A stretch of DNA of 64,000 bases from Rutidosis leptorrhynchoides (taxonomy: Eukaryota; Streptophyta; Magnoliopsida; Asterales; Asteraceae): the NCBI RefSeq assembly GCF_046630445.1, contig NC_092335.1, forward strand, positions 38,512,001 through 38,576,000, in the 5' to 3' direction. Shown one piece after another: positions 1 to 14,516 of this stretch. The notes beneath the pieces are model-generated. The model was not told where the DNA came from. It made no database searches and saw only the letters and a list, made by a program, of their open reading frames with translations. Numbering within the stretch: position 1 is the stretch's first letter; each line of letters opens with the position of its first letter. The translations under genes were made by a program, and so were the position numbers.

Positions 1-386
1 AAATATTGTAAATAAATTTATGTATATATATATATATATATATATAGGTAAATATAAATAATTGTATATATATAATAATTTGAGATGATAAGATGCGATT
101 TAATCATCTGAATTGAAAACGTAAAATAATATACAAAGTAATAAAGTTTTTATTAAAATTAAACTATATATAAGTGTACATAATTATTATAATATGTATA
201 TTGGAAAATAAATAATAAGTTTGACCATTATATGTCATATAATTAGTAAAATATACATAATTAATAATATATACTAATAGTATGTTAAATACAGATTTAA
301 AATATAATGTTATAGTAATATTATTAGTACATCAATTATTACTATTAATATTAATATCAATATTAATAATAATATCAATATTATTG

Positions 387-389
<3 letters not shown>

Positions 390-468
<79 letters not shown>
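390..468. repeat. (AT)n microsatellite in LTR
   Basis: Pure AT dinucleotide run of roughly 80 bases. The matching tract in the 3' LTR (about 8548-8622) is slightly shorter, so it has changed length since insertion. Confidence 0.95.
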
Positions 469-1724
469 CTAAAGGTTATGATTATAAAAATAAAAATAAA
501 ATAATAAATAAATAAATAAAGATGATAAACATAAATATTAATATAAGAATGATACAGATTATAATCTTAATAATAATTATTATTATTATCTTATAAATAT
601 TACTACAATTAATATCATTAATATTACCATTGTTATTAATATTAGTATAGTTATATTTAGTGGAAAATAATAAAAACTATTATCATTTGATTATTATTAG
701 TATCATTATTATTAATTAATATATATAATTAATATTAGTATTTACAATAATAATAATATTATTATTATAATTATTATTGGTTAGAATATGTATTAATTAA
801 TAATATCATTTATAAAAAAAATTAATAAAATATAGAAAAAGTATACGAGTTTGTTAGCTGTCAACTACTGCCTTTTTATTTTTGTTTTCTTCTAAATGGA
901 ATTGTCGATCTTAATTCTATTATGTTAATTGTCTGTTGCAAATCACAAATGGATATCTGGTATTTATATATATATATTTTTTTTTACTTCTCTGTTCTTG
1001 ATAAAGAGCTGTGCCGACACCAACTCAGGGTAAACATCGATCAATACAAGTTGTCAAGATATTCATTCACCCTTTCTTCATCAATTATCAACGGTACACT
1101 ACAATTATTACTGCAAAAATTATCAAATTAAATAGAAAACTTATATCACCCGTCGTATACCTCTGTTGGTGTACTCAGATTCAAAAAGCTCAAACTTGAA
1201 TGAGATTTCAAAATGTAATAATGCAAACTTGTTTAAAATCCTTCATTTAATCAAACTGGAAAATCTCATGTATCAATTTGTTCTATCGAGTTTAAATTTC
1301 TGAGTCAAACTTTATTTTCTCAAAGTCAACCGAAGGTGTTCATGCCAAAATTCGAATTCGTTTTCGAGTCTTTGAAACAATTGACATTCCAGATAGTTTC
1401 TAATCACCATTTAGGATTTTCTTCATGTTATGGTCGAGGGCTGAAACACTCTTAAAATTTGATTTTGATGTTGAAGTTCATCGTATTCATCGTGAGTAAT
1501 TACTTTCTGCTGCTACTGAAATTTTTAATTTCTTTTTCTGTTATAAATCAATTCAAACCCTCACCTGGATCGTGCCTATTTCAAATACAAGTCAAAAATC
1601 AAAACAATAAAAAAAAAAAATGGAAGTAGAGGGTTGCAGATCGACTGCATTATTAAAGAAGAAGATGAATAAGTTATACGGGTTATATTGTTTTGCTCAG
1701 AGAATTAAAACAGAAAGAAAGCAT

Positions 1725-1800
1725 GGGAGCTATGGTTTAGGACGTTTGCGTGTTTGCGAGAGGTCGAGGGTTCGAGTCCCATTTGGAACAATTCTTTTTG
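1725..1800 (+). repeat. tRNA-like/SINE-head segment inside the LTR
   Basis: The segment has GGTTCGAGTCC at 1769-1779, a match to the pol III B box and T arm (GGTTCRANNCC). It is preceded about 45 bases upstream by a weak A-box-like stretch (GAGCTATGGTTTAGG). It looks like the head of a tRNA-derived SINE absorbed into the LTR. The same segment is at 9889-9965 in the other LTR. Only the B box is strong; the A box is decayed and no tRNA cloverleaf is claimed. Confidence 0.4.
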
Positions 1801-1824
1801 GGAAGGGTATACACTTTATTCTAT

Positions 1825-1975
<151 letters not shown>

Positions 1976-2556
1976 GTATTATGATTATTAATTATTATTA
2001 TTACAAGTATTATGATTATCATTATTAATACCATTACTAAGGTATGTATTATATTATTTTTTAACATGATTAGGATTTTATTAGTATTATTTACTAGTTA
2101 TTAGGATTATTATTATTATTAACCTAGGTATCCATATATGAATATTAGAGTTATTATTATTATTATTATTATTATTAACAGTATTAATGTAGTTATTATT
2201 ATAAATTTTGTCATTCAAGTATTAGTTATCATTATTATTATTATGATTATAGTTATAAATAAGAATATCGATATTATTATCATTATTATCATCTTTACAA
2301 AAATTATTATTTTGTTATCACCAAAACAATCAATATTATCATAAATATATACTTTTATATAAAAGTACATTAAGCTATACTTTTATTGTTAAAAATATAT
2401 TAGTTAAGATATATCATGTAATATATAAATATATATACTAAACCTTAATATACAGTTTTATTATTAATTATACGTAATAGTTATATAAAAATATATAAAC
2501 TAAATATATTAGATTTATTTAAATAACATATAGTATAACAAGTATATTATTAATAA

Positions 2557-2594
<38 letters not shown>

Positions 2595-2711
2595 GTTCAA
2601 TTACGATTATATATTTTAATATATATACAAATGATATAGGTTCGTGAATCCGAGGCCAACCTTGCATTGTTCAATGTCGTCATATGTATTTTTACTACAA
2701 AATACATTGAG

Positions 2712-3083
2712 TGAGTTTATTTGATTCCCTTTTACTCTTTACATTTTTTGGGACTGAGAATACATGCAAATGCTTTATTAACTGTTTTACAATATTTATA
2801 TGCGTGAGTTTCATTTGCCCTTTTTACTCTTTACATTTTTGGGCTGAGAATACATGCAAATGCTTTATTAACTGTTTTACAATATTTATATGCGTGAGTT
2901 TCATTATTCCCTTTTTATATATATTTTTGGGCAGAGAATACATGAAATGTTTTAATAACTATTTTACAATATTTATAAGCGTGAGTTTCATTATTCCCTT
3001 TTTAAATGCTTTCGCAATATATATTTTTGGGACTGAGAATACATGCGCTGTTTTTATAACTGTTTTACGAAATAGACACAAGT
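2712..3083 (+). repeat. Four-unit tandem repeat in LTR (~90-bp units)
   Basis: Four tandem units each carry GGGxTGAGAATACATGxAA or a close variant, then a TTTATTAACTGTTTTACAATA-like stretch and a GCGTGAGTTTCATT boundary. The same four units occur at about 10875-11247. The older LTR copy at 13681-13790 has only one unit, so the array expanded in the lineage of the younger element. Confidence 0.85.
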
Positions 3084-3826
3084 AATTGAAACTACATTAT
3101 ATGGTTGAATGATCGAAATCGAATATGCCCCTTTTTATTAAGTCTGGTAATCTAAGAATTAGGGAACAGACACCCTAATTGACGCGAACTCTAAAGATAG
3201 ATCTATCGGGCCAAACAAGCCCCATCCAAAGTACCGGATGCTTTAGTACTTCGAAATTTATATCATGTCCGATGGAGGATCCCGGAATGATGGGGATATT
3301 CTTATATGTATATTGTGAATGCCGGTTACCAGGTGTTCAATCCATATGAATGATATTTTTGTCTCTATGCATGGGACGTATGTTTATGAGAAATGGAAAT
3401 ATGAAATCTTGTGATCTATTAAAATTATGAAATGATTATTTATGATAAACTAATGAACTCACCAACCTTTTGGTTGACACTTGAAAGCATGTTTATTCTC
3501 AGGTATGAAAGAAATCTTCCGCTGTGCAATTGCTCATTTTAAAGATATTACTTGGAGTCATTCATGACATATTTCAAAAGACGTTGCATTCAAGTCGTTG
3601 AGTTCCTCAAGATTATTATTAAGTCAATTATAGTTAGATATATTAATAAATGGTATGCATGTCGTCAACTTTCGATGTAATGAAAGATTGTATTTTTAAA
3701 AATGAATGCAATGCTTGTAAAATGTATCATATAGAGGTCAAGTACCTCGCGATGTAATCAACTGTTGTGAATCGTTTGTAATCGATATGGACTTCGTCCG
3801 GATGGATTAGGATGGGTCTTCACAGT

Positions 3827-3838
3827 TGGTATCAGAGC
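3827..3838 (+). other. Primer-binding site (initiator tRNA-Met)
   Basis: TGGTATCAGAGC lies two bases after the 5' LTR end. This is the standard minus-strand priming site of plant Ty3/gypsy and many copia elements. Confidence 0.9.
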
Positions 3839-6800
3839 GATGGTCTTAGCGAACCATGTCTGCATTATTGTGTCTAACTGATAAGTCGTTAGGATGCATT
3901 AGTGAGTCTGGACTTCGACCGTGTCTGCATGTTAAAAGTTTTGCTTATCATTTTGTGTCAAAAATTACCTGCTTATCATTCTTAGAGAATCACTTGCTTA
4001 TCATTCTTAGTCTAGACACGTTTTACTGCATTGACTGCATGAATAGTGTATAGACAAAATTCATATCTTAGCGTATCTGCTACTTCATATCTTAGCGTAT
4101 CTGTTACTGTAACTTTGCCTGACAACTTCCGTAGATTCCTCCGTAACTTATGGGATTTTAGTATTATATATGCATATGTAAATTATGTATTGCAGGATAC
4201 TAATCTACATCCTATAATCTATTTCTTATCGAAAATCCTTCATCTGATCGTACGAGATGAATCCTTCAACTAGTTCGAGTCCCTCGGATTTCGACAGCTA
4301 TTCCGATAGTTATCCCGACAGTTATTCTGAATGGATAGTCATCTAAGCTCTGGAAGCAACGTCAGCAGAATGAATCAACCAATCATCCATCCTCAATTCA
4401 TCTGATGGATTCGTAGTCGACTTAATCAAGGGAGACACGCAGAAGGCGATCCCTTCCACTAACCGAATTTACCTTTTGGCGAAGAACCTGAAGCACTTAC
4501 CGACGAACCTGTTTGTAACACCATTTTCACCCTCATTTCTCAAATTCCTCGCCACGACTATATCATAACTCAGATTCTAAACCTTATTCATCCGCTCGTT
4601 CTGACCGACAATCATTCCGGAGTAATACAAGAAGTCAATGAACTTCGCGCTCTAGTAATCAATTTGGAGAATATGGTGCAAAACGTACTAGCTTCAGCAA
4701 CATCACCAGCACCAACATCAATACCAGTACCACCAACAACTCAAGTTCACATCATACACCTCAACATCTAATTATGTACCTCGAGCATAATCATCAATCT
4801 GCGAATCGTTCTACATCATTTATCTTCGTTCGACATGACGATTATGTAATCTTCAATGTTTTAGAGATTATATATTCTAGTTCTAACGGTAAATCAAATG
4901 AGATTAATATTATATTAACTCATTAAATCTATGATTACATCTGAAGAAAATATATCTGTAAGTATATTTTCATAAAGATTGTAATTAAAAATTCTTTCGT
5001 ATAAACTGTTAATGGGGAAAATATTTTAACGGGTAGGTAATACTCGAGGAATATTTAGATTTCACTTTAATAGGTTATACTGTACATTCTTCGAATCTGA
5101 TTCAACATCCATTTACTATCCTACTTACATCTACAGAGATACAAATCCGTTCACCGCAGAATAACCATTTTTTTTATTCATTCAATTTCATATTTGGATT
5201 TTGACTTATCTGAATCCAACAAGTGGCATAATGAAGAAATAATGGACACAATAAAAATTGATTAGAAACAGACTGATTGACTATATGAAATTTTGTTAAG
5301 AAACCACGCTAACAAAATCCTAGCTAACTGTTCCTAGCTAACTGTTAATTCCATATTACATTTTATCTATCGCAATTTAATTATCGCAATTTATTTTATC
5401 GCAATTTTAATTCTCGCAATTTTATTTAACGTCATTTAATTTCTGTTATTTACTTTACGCACTTTATTTATCGTCATTTAATTTCTGTTATTTATTTTAC
5501 GCACTTTAAATATCGGGACACGTATACAAGGTTTTGACATATCATATCGACGCATCTATATATATTATTTGGAATCACCATAGACACTCTATATGCAGTA
5601 ATGATCGAGTTCTCTATACAGGGTTGAGGTTGATTCTATAATAATATATATACTTTGAGTTGTGATCGAGTCTGAGACGTATACGGGTCACGACACGTAT
5701 TAATTAATTCAAATATTATATATTAAACTATATATGAATTATTGGACTGTCAATTGTGGACTATCGACTGTGGACTAATAACATTGGACAATTAAAATGA
5801 ATTAAAATATTGATTATAACATATGAAACTAAACAATTCTTCAAGTTGCCACTTGATTTCATTTTAAACCTCATTTGTATCTTGACAATTACAATCTGCG
5901 TTCAAACCTTTCATGATTCTTGAAAACACCTTAAACGAGAGAATGAACCAACCGCACTTAATCTACGGGAGAAAAGATTTATGCATATAGTTATGCACCT
6001 GAGAAACTCTCGGCAAATGAGTAAAAGTTTAACACGTAGCCGCATCAGATCCTTTGACATTTATTAGCAAAAATAACTTTGCGATTCCTCTTTTTAAAGT
6101 AGCCAATTTTGTCACAGCTCCAGCAAGTCAACTTCGACTTTTCATTCGAAGTAACCTTACTATAATCCTAATATATACAATTACCCTTTTGATACCGGAG
6201 AATTCTTTTATATTCCACCATATTACTAGCAGACGTACCAGCAACCTCATTGCTTTTTAGCTTAAATCTCTCTGATAAATCATTATATTTATTCATTGAA
6301 ACCCTATCATATACTTATCCGCATCTTATAACGAGAACTGCCATAATAATTACCGGGAATCAGCAATCAGTACTTTGAAAACTCACAGCATATCTACATT
6401 AACAGTTATATATATGACATTTATCTCTTAGAATTATGATCTCTCATTCTGAAATTCTGAAAAGCACTCAGTCACAAATCAATACTCTGAATGTTGAAAA
6501 AGCTGAATGAAGCAGCAAAAACTGTAGATAACTGTAAACGACCATAATCATCGAAAGTTTGATGATAAAGATTAGTATGTTGGAAAAGCTCAGAAAAGTT
6601 GGAACTGGAAAGCGGATTGAGCTAACCATAAAGGAAACCAAGGAGAAATACAAGTAACATACCCTAAATTCATAGAACCCAGATAAATCTAGATCCGTTG
6701 AAATCTTTAGTGAATATCTTGCTCCTTACTCTAAACCCTTGCAGACAATAGTTTCTATCACCCGCTGATCTTAGATATTCCGAGATATTATCGTATCTTT

Positions 6801-8011
6801 CATTATAAATATCCTCCATATTTCTGGAGATATTTTTATAACTATTCTTATCTGAAATCATTAATCTCTTCGTGCTATCAGTATTACATCATATAGAAAC
6901 TGTTAGTTTCTATATTCTATAAACTTTCGAGCTTAAAATATGAATGTTATTGAAGTAATGTTGGGAACTGATGCATGAGTTAGTATAATATAATGACACT
7001 TGATCAACGTGATTATATTACAGCAATTCATGCTGAGTTTCTAATGGGACGTGATGATTCACATATCCTAACGTCATCACGTGCCATTTTACATAACTCT
7101 TTCATTATGCTTAACTTCTGAACATATCAAGAAAGTATTTTCTTGACAGTTCTATTCTCAGTGATTCTGGTAATTTGAAAATCAAATCGTGCTATCACGT
7201 TCCTTCTTGCTTAGAACATTATAATCATTCGAAACTCTATATCTACAAATTCTGGACCATTATTCGCTTGACTTGAAGTCGGGAAGAGAAAACAAAAGCA
7301 TAGAGCTTTGAAATATGAAGAAGAATATAAAGCCCGATAACAACACATAAATTATAAACCGTGTATATCAATGTTTATCGCAACATAAAGACACGGGAGA
7401 ATTAAAAACATTATAATCCCAAGGTCGAAGTAGAAGAAAGCAGATTTCTCTGGTGGAAATTGGAAAAGGAGAATGACTGCTGCGATAGTAAGGATGAGGA
7501 CAAGCATTAGAACTGGATTAAACATTTTCAAAATCTTTAGGAGGTATGAACTATGAAAGAAAGTATAGAAATGGTGAGAATAACGGAACGGAAGAGCTAA
7601 ATTTATAATGGAAATATAAGGCAGAGTAATCAAGGCAGATCACCGTATTTAGTTATAGAGATCTTAATTTCCTTACTCGCCGAAGAATCAAATCTTTTAG
7701 ATTTCAAAGATTTTCTTTAAATCCCTTGAATTCCGGAATTCAATCCCCCTACGTCAAAAGTTAAGACGCACCTTATTTTCTAAACTCAAGCACGTCTACG
7801 TCGAAAGTTATGACGAACTTTATTTCTTTATATTCACTCTTTTGCGATATCTTCACTCGTATTCTTAGAATAATCGAATCATTTTATCATTATTATTCAA
7901 TAATGATAAATCTCTAATTATCAACTCATATTGGTCATGAAAACATTTTTATTGTAAGCCATGACCACCTCACTCAAATTTCGGGACGAAATTTCTTTAA
8001 CGGGTAGGTAC
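3839..8011 (+). other. Internal non-coding region of the LARD-like element
   Basis: No retroviral protein domain is visible in any frame over more than 4 kb. A short Ser/Asp-rich reading segment starts at 4258 (MNPSTSSSPSDFDSYSDSYP), in the place where the Tekay-like element at the right of the window carries its own leader ORF. This suggests decay of a shared accessory ORF. The last 40 bases (TTCGGGACGAAATTT, then AACGGGTAGGTAC) are the polypurine-type segment shared with the Tekay-like element in reverse at 55139-55175. The rest is AT-rich sequence without recognisable features. Confidence 0.6.
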
Positions 8012-8548
8012 TGTGATGACCCGGGAATTTCCGACTAAATTTGAACTTAATCTTTATATAAGCTCGACATGATAAGCGAAGTTTGTAATGTTGAGTCTCG
8101 AAAACTTTAGAACAGTTACATGAATGCATTTGACCTTTGACTATTCTCGACAATTCACGAACAAATATTGTAAATAAATTTGTATATATATATATATATA
8201 TATATATAGGTAAATATAAATAATTGTATATATATAATAATTTGAGATGATAAGATGCGATTTAATCATCTGAATTGAAAACGTAAAATAATATACAAAG
8301 TAATAAAGTGTTTATTAAAATAAAACTATATATAAGTGTACATAATTATTATAATATGTATATTGGAAAATAAATAATAAGTTTGACCATTATATGTCAT
8401 ATAATTAGTAAAATATACATAATTAATAATATATACTAATAGTATGTTAAATACAGATTTAAAATATAATGTTATAGTAATATTATTAGTACATCAACTA
8501 TTACTATTAATATTAATATCAATATTAATAATAATATCAATATTATTG

Positions 8549-8624
<76 letters not shown>

Positions 8625-9997
8625 CTAAAGGTTATGACTATAAAAATAAAAATAAAATAATAAATAAATAAATAAATAAAGATGATAAACATAAATATTA
8701 ATATAAGAATGATACAGATTATAATCTTAATAATTATTATTATTATTATCTTATAAATATTAGTACAATTAATATCATTAATATTACCATTGTTATTAAT
8801 ATTAGTATAGTTATATTTAGTGGAAAATAATAAAAACTATTATCATTTGATTATTATTAGTATCATTATTATTAATTAATATATATAATTAATATTAGTA
8901 TTTTACAATAATAATAATATTATTAATTTAATTATTATTGGTTAGAATATGTATTAATTAATAATATCATTTATAAAAAAATAATAATAATAAATTATAG
9001 AAAAAGTATACGAGTTTGTTAGCTGTCAACTACTGGCTTTTTTATTTTTGTTTTCTTCTAAATGGAATTATCGATCTCAATTCTATTATGTTAATTGTCT
9101 GTTGCAAATCACAAGTGGATATCTGGTATTTATATATATATATATATATTTTTACTTCTCTGTTCTTGATAAAGAGCTGTGCCGACACCAACTCAGGGTA
9201 AACATCGATCAATACAAGTTGTCAAGATATTCATTCACCCTTTCTTCATCAATTATCAACGGTACACTACAATTATTACTGCAAAAATTATCAAATTAAA
9301 TAGAAAACTTATATCACCCGTCGTATACCTCTGTTGGTGTACTCAGATTCAAAAAGCTCAAACTTGAATGAGATTTCAAAATGTAATAATGCAAACTTGT
9401 TTAAAATCCTTCATTTAATCAAACTGGAAAATCTCATGTATCAATTTGTTCTATCGAGTTTAAATTTCTGAGTCAAACTTTATTTTCTTAAAGTCAACCG
9501 AAGGTGTTCATGCCAAAATTCGAATTCATTTTCGAGTCTTTGAAACAATTGACATTCCAGATAGTTTCTAATCACCATTTAGGATTTTCTTCATGTTATG
9601 GTCGAGGGCTGAAACACTCTTAAAATTTGATTTTGATGTCGAAGTTCATCGTATTCATCGTGAGTAATTACTTTCTGCTGCTACTGAAATTTTTAATTTA
9701 TTTTTCTGTTATAAATCAATTCAAACCCTCACCTGGATCGTGCCTATTTCAAATACAAGTCAAAAATCAAAACAATAAAAAAAATGGAAGTAGAGGGTTG
9801 CAGATCGACTGCATTATTAAAGAAGAAGAGGAATAAGTTATACGGGTTATATTGTTTTACTCAGAGAATTAAAACAGAAAGAAAGCATGGGAGCTATGGT
9901 TTAGGACGTTTGCGTGTTTGCGAGAGGTCGAGGGTTCGAGTCCCATTTGGAACAATTCTTTTTGGGAAGGGTATACACTTTATTCTATCTATTATTA

Positions 9998-10072
<75 letters not shown>

Positions 10073-10092
10073 TTATTATTATTATTATTATT

Positions 10093-10134
<42 letters not shown>

Positions 10135-10711
10135 ATTGTTGTTATTAGTATTATGATTATTAATTATTGTTATTACAAGTATTATGATTATCATTATTAA
10201 TACCATTACTAAGGTATGTATTATATTATTTTTTAACATGATTAGGATTTTATTAGTATTATTTACTAGTTATTAGGATTATTATTATTATTAACCTAGG
10301 TATCAATATATGAATATTAGAGTTATTATTATTATTAACAGTATTAATGTAGTTATTATTATAAATTTTGTCATTAAAGTATTAGTTATCATTATTATTA
10401 TGATTATAGTTATAAATAAGAATATCGATATTATTATCATTATTATCATCTTTACAAAAATTATTATTTTGTTATCACCAAAACAATCAATATTATCATA
10501 AATAGATACTTTTATATAAAAGTACATTAAGCTATACTTTTATTGTTAAAAATATATTAGTTAAGATATATCATGTAATATATAAATATATATACTAAAC
10601 CTTAATATACAGTTTTATTATTAATTATAGGTAATAGTTATATAAAAATATATAAACCAAATATATTAGATTTATTTAAATAACATATAGTATAACAAGT
10701 ATATTATTAAT

Positions 10712-10755
<44 letters not shown>

Positions 10756-11984
10756 GTTCAATTACGATTATATATTTTAATATATATACAAATGATATAG
10801 GTTCGTGAATCCGAGGCCAACCTTGCATTGTTCAATGTCGTCATATGTATTTTTACTACAAAATACATTGAGTGAGTTTATTTGATTCCCTTTTACTCTT
10901 TACATTTTTGGGACTGAGAATACATGCAAATGCTTTATTAACTGTTTTACAATATTTATATGCGTGAGTTTCATTTGCCCATTTTACTCTTTACATTTTT
11001 GGGCTGAGAATACATGCAAATGCTTTATTAACTGTTTTACTATATTTATATGCGTGAGTTTCATTATTCCCTTTTTATATATATTTTTGGGCTGAGAATA
11101 CATGAAATGTTTTAATAACTATTTTACAATATTTATAAGCGTGAGTTTCATTATTCCCTTTTCAAATGCTTTCGCAATATATATTTTTGGGACTGAGAAT
11201 ACATGCGCTGTTTTTATAACTGTTTTACGAAATAGATACAAGTAATTGAAACTACATTATATGGTTGAATGATCGAAATCAAATATGCCCCTTTTTATTA
11301 AGTCTGGTAATCTAAGAATTAGGGAACAGACACCCTAATTGACGCGAACTCTAAAGATAGATCTATCGGGCCAAACAAGCCCCATCCAAAGTACCGGATG
11401 CTTTAGTACTTCGAAATTTATATCATGTCCGATGGAGGATCCCGGAATGATGGGGATATTCTTATATGTATATTGTGAATGCCGGTTACCAGGTGTTCAA
11501 TCCATATGAATGATATTTTTGTCTCTATGCATGGGACGTATGTTTATGAGAAATGGAAATATGAAATCTTGTGATCTATTAAAATTATGAAATGATTATT
11601 TATGATAAACTAATGAACTCACCAACCTTTTGGTTGACACTTGAAAGCATGTTTATTCTCAGGTATGAAAGAAATCTTCCGCTGTGCAATTGCTCATTTT
11701 AAAGATATTACTTGGAGTCATTCATGACATATTTCAAAAGACGTTGCATTCGAGTCGTTGAGTTCCTCAAGATTATTATTAAGTCAATTATAGTTAGATA
11801 TATTAATAAATGGTATGCATGTCGTCAACTTTCGATGTAATGAAAGATTGTATTTTCAAAAATGAATGCAATGCTTGTAAAATGTATCATATAGAGGTCA
11901 AGTACCTCGCGATGTAATCAACTGTTGTGAATCGTTTATAATCGATATGGACTTCGTCCGGATGAATTAGGACGGGTCTTCACA
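8012..11984 (+). repeat. 3' LTR of the non-coding element
   Basis: 3973 bases, TG...CA termini. It is a near copy of 1-3824, differing mainly in microsatellite length plus scattered substitutions. It is followed directly by the TTATT-rich interior of an older LTR of the same superfamily, which was the insertion target. Confidence 0.85.
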
Positions 11985-14516
11985 TTATTATTATTATTAA
12001 AAGTATTATTAGTAATACTAGTATTATCATTAGAATTATTAGTACTATCATTATAATTATTATTATAAGTATTATCATGATTAAAATTATTATTATCATT
12101 AAAATTAGTGCTATTACTATACTATTAATTAATATTATCATAAGAACTATTATTAATGCTATCATTATTATTATTACTAGCACAATTATTATCATTAATA
12201 TTGTTATTATTAAAAACCATTATCATTATAATTATTAACACTTTGTTAAAATGAGAACTAATACTGGTATTATTATTAGTATTATCAATATCATTATTTT
12301 TGAAATTAACAGGTTCATGAAAATAGATTTTTAAAGTAAATATACTGTTTTCAAGGAAATTATAAATGAAAGATCATTATCATTATTATCACTAATCATT
12401 ATCAAAATTAGTACAAATAGATATTCGTATATAAAAATTTCATTACTATAATATTAGTAATACATATCACCATATTTTTTTTTGATACTAATTAAGTTAT
12501 AAAAGATATCAATTGATATATAAATACATTTATATCATATAAAAACCCTAGTATAAGTTTTTATTTGTAACCTGTTATAAAGAAAGATAAATATTAGTAT
12601 ATATAAAATATACAAATTAAATATATTAGATAACATAGGGGTGATCACAAAACCGTCAAACCGCGAAAACCGGCCGGACCGGACCGATTTTTTGGTTCGG
12701 TCCAGTTTTGAATATTAGTGGTCCGGTCGCCGGTTTTAAGATCTCCAAACCGCCAAACTCGGTCCGGTTTACAGTTTCATTAGGCCACCTGCCGGTTAAA
12801 CCGGACCGGACTAACCATCATTGTTCTAGACATTGGCCCACATTGTTTATATAATCTTATGATGGTCATTAAATAGAAAAATCATCAAAGAGATGATACT
12901 GCAGAACATGAATGTGACAAGAAACAAACCTTGCCACTTGAAAGCTCAACACATTGAGCTATAAACATACTGAAAGGGACAAGAATGCATACAACATCCA
13001 AGAACAAAATCAAAGTATCCCTAAACTGAATAAGGCTATCACTATATTTTACAAATAGTAAATAAACTTAAAAGTCAGCCACGAATAGAATCGATAATTT
13101 ACATTCTCCAGCTATCAACACCACAACAGGTCATAAGATTAACCATTCTGTATTCACTAAAACTCGATCAATGTGTGAGCTCTACCCATCACCTCCTTCC
13201 CGTCTAAATTTAGCGTTTTGTAAAGCTTGAACTTATAAGTTTGCGTTGAACTTACATAAGCTACCCACATAAGCTACCCATTTTACCACTTCTTAATGGA
13301 AAGTAACAAATTACTTATTCAATGCTCTATTAAAAAAGTGAAGTTCAAAACCGTCAAACCAGTCAAACCGGACCGGAACAAACTGGACCAAACCAACCAG
13401 TTAGACGACTTTCTTGGTCTGCTCTGGTTTTACATTTGTTGAAACCGTGGTTGCCGGTTTGGTTTGAGATTTAGTCCAAACCGGACCAAACCGGACCGTG
13501 AACACCCCTAAGATAACATATAATATAACAAGCATATTATTATTAATAATTTATATAAACTCGCTTGATTTCAATTATACGTGTTAATAGTTATACAAAT
13601 GATATAGGTTCGTGAATCCAAGGCCAACCCTACACTTGTTCAATATTGTCATACGTATTTTTACTACAAAATACATTAGGTGAGTTTCATTTGCTCCCTT
13701 TTTAAATGCTTTTGCAATATATATTTTTGGGACTGAGAATACATGCGCTGTTTTATATCTGTTTTACGAAATAGACACAAGTACTTAAAACTACATTCTA
13801 TGGTAGGATTATTAAACCGAATATGCCCCTTTTTAGTCTGGTAATCTAAGAATTAGGGAACAGACACCCTAATTGACGCGAATCCTAAAGATAGATCTAT
13901 CAGGCCCAACAAGCCCCATCCAAAGTACCGGATGCTTTACTACTTCGAAATTTATATCATGTCCGAAGGAGGATCCCGGAATGATGGGGATATTCTTATA
14001 TGCATATTGTGAATGTCGGTTACTAGGTGTTCAATCCATATGAATGATATTTTTGTCTCTATGCATGGGACGTATGTTTATGAGAACTGGAAATATGAAA
14101 TCTTGTGGTCTATTAAAATTATGAAATGATTATTTATGTTAAACTAATGAACTCACCAACCCTTTTGGTTGACACTTGAAAGCATGTTTATTCTCAGGTT
14201 TGAAAGAAATCTTCCACTGTGCATTTGCTCATTTAAAGATATTACTTGAAGTCATTCATGACATATTTCAAAAGACGTTGCATTCGAGTCATCGAGTTCA
14301 TCAAGATCATTATTAAGTCAATTATAGTTGGATGTATTATGAAATGGTATGCATATAGTCAACTTTCAATGAAATGAAAGTTTGTCTTTTAAAACGAATA
14401 CAATGTTTGTAAAATGTATCATTTAGAGGTCAAGTACCTCGCGATGTAACCAACTATTGTGAATCGTTTATAATCGAGATGGATTTCGTCTGGATGGATT
14501 AGGATGGGTCACTACA
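11985..14516 (+). mobile_element. Older, diverged LTR copy (Ty3/gypsy, Tekay-like), interrupted by a hAT element
   Basis: From about 13590 to 14516 this aligns, with clear divergence, to the last ~1.2 kb of the younger LTR (for example 13603-13680 and 13840-14160), ending GGGTCACTACA. The part before it is the ATT-rich middle of the same LTR type. The younger element is inserted in it at 11984/11985, so its left half lies upstream of that element, outside the window. It is a fossil LTR, clearly older than its guest; no coding region is attached in view. Confidence 0.75.
12636..13510. mobile_element. Non-autonomous hAT transposon (875 bp)
   Basis: It has terminal inverted repeats TAGGGGTGATCAC at the left end and GTGAACACCCCTA at the right end, with a perfect 8-bp target duplication AGATAACA (12628-12635 and 13511-13518). 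Eight-base duplications and TAGGGGTG ends are the hallmark of hAT elements. Subterminal regions are rich in inverted CCGGACCGG and AAACCGG motifs on both sides, as expected of transposase-binding arrays. There is no transposase ORF. It interrupts the older LTR copy. Confidence 0.85.

Noticed and set aside
282-515. Reading frame with long Tyr-Ile alternation
   Set aside because: Produced by the (AT)n tract in the LTR; the same happens at 8444-8671.
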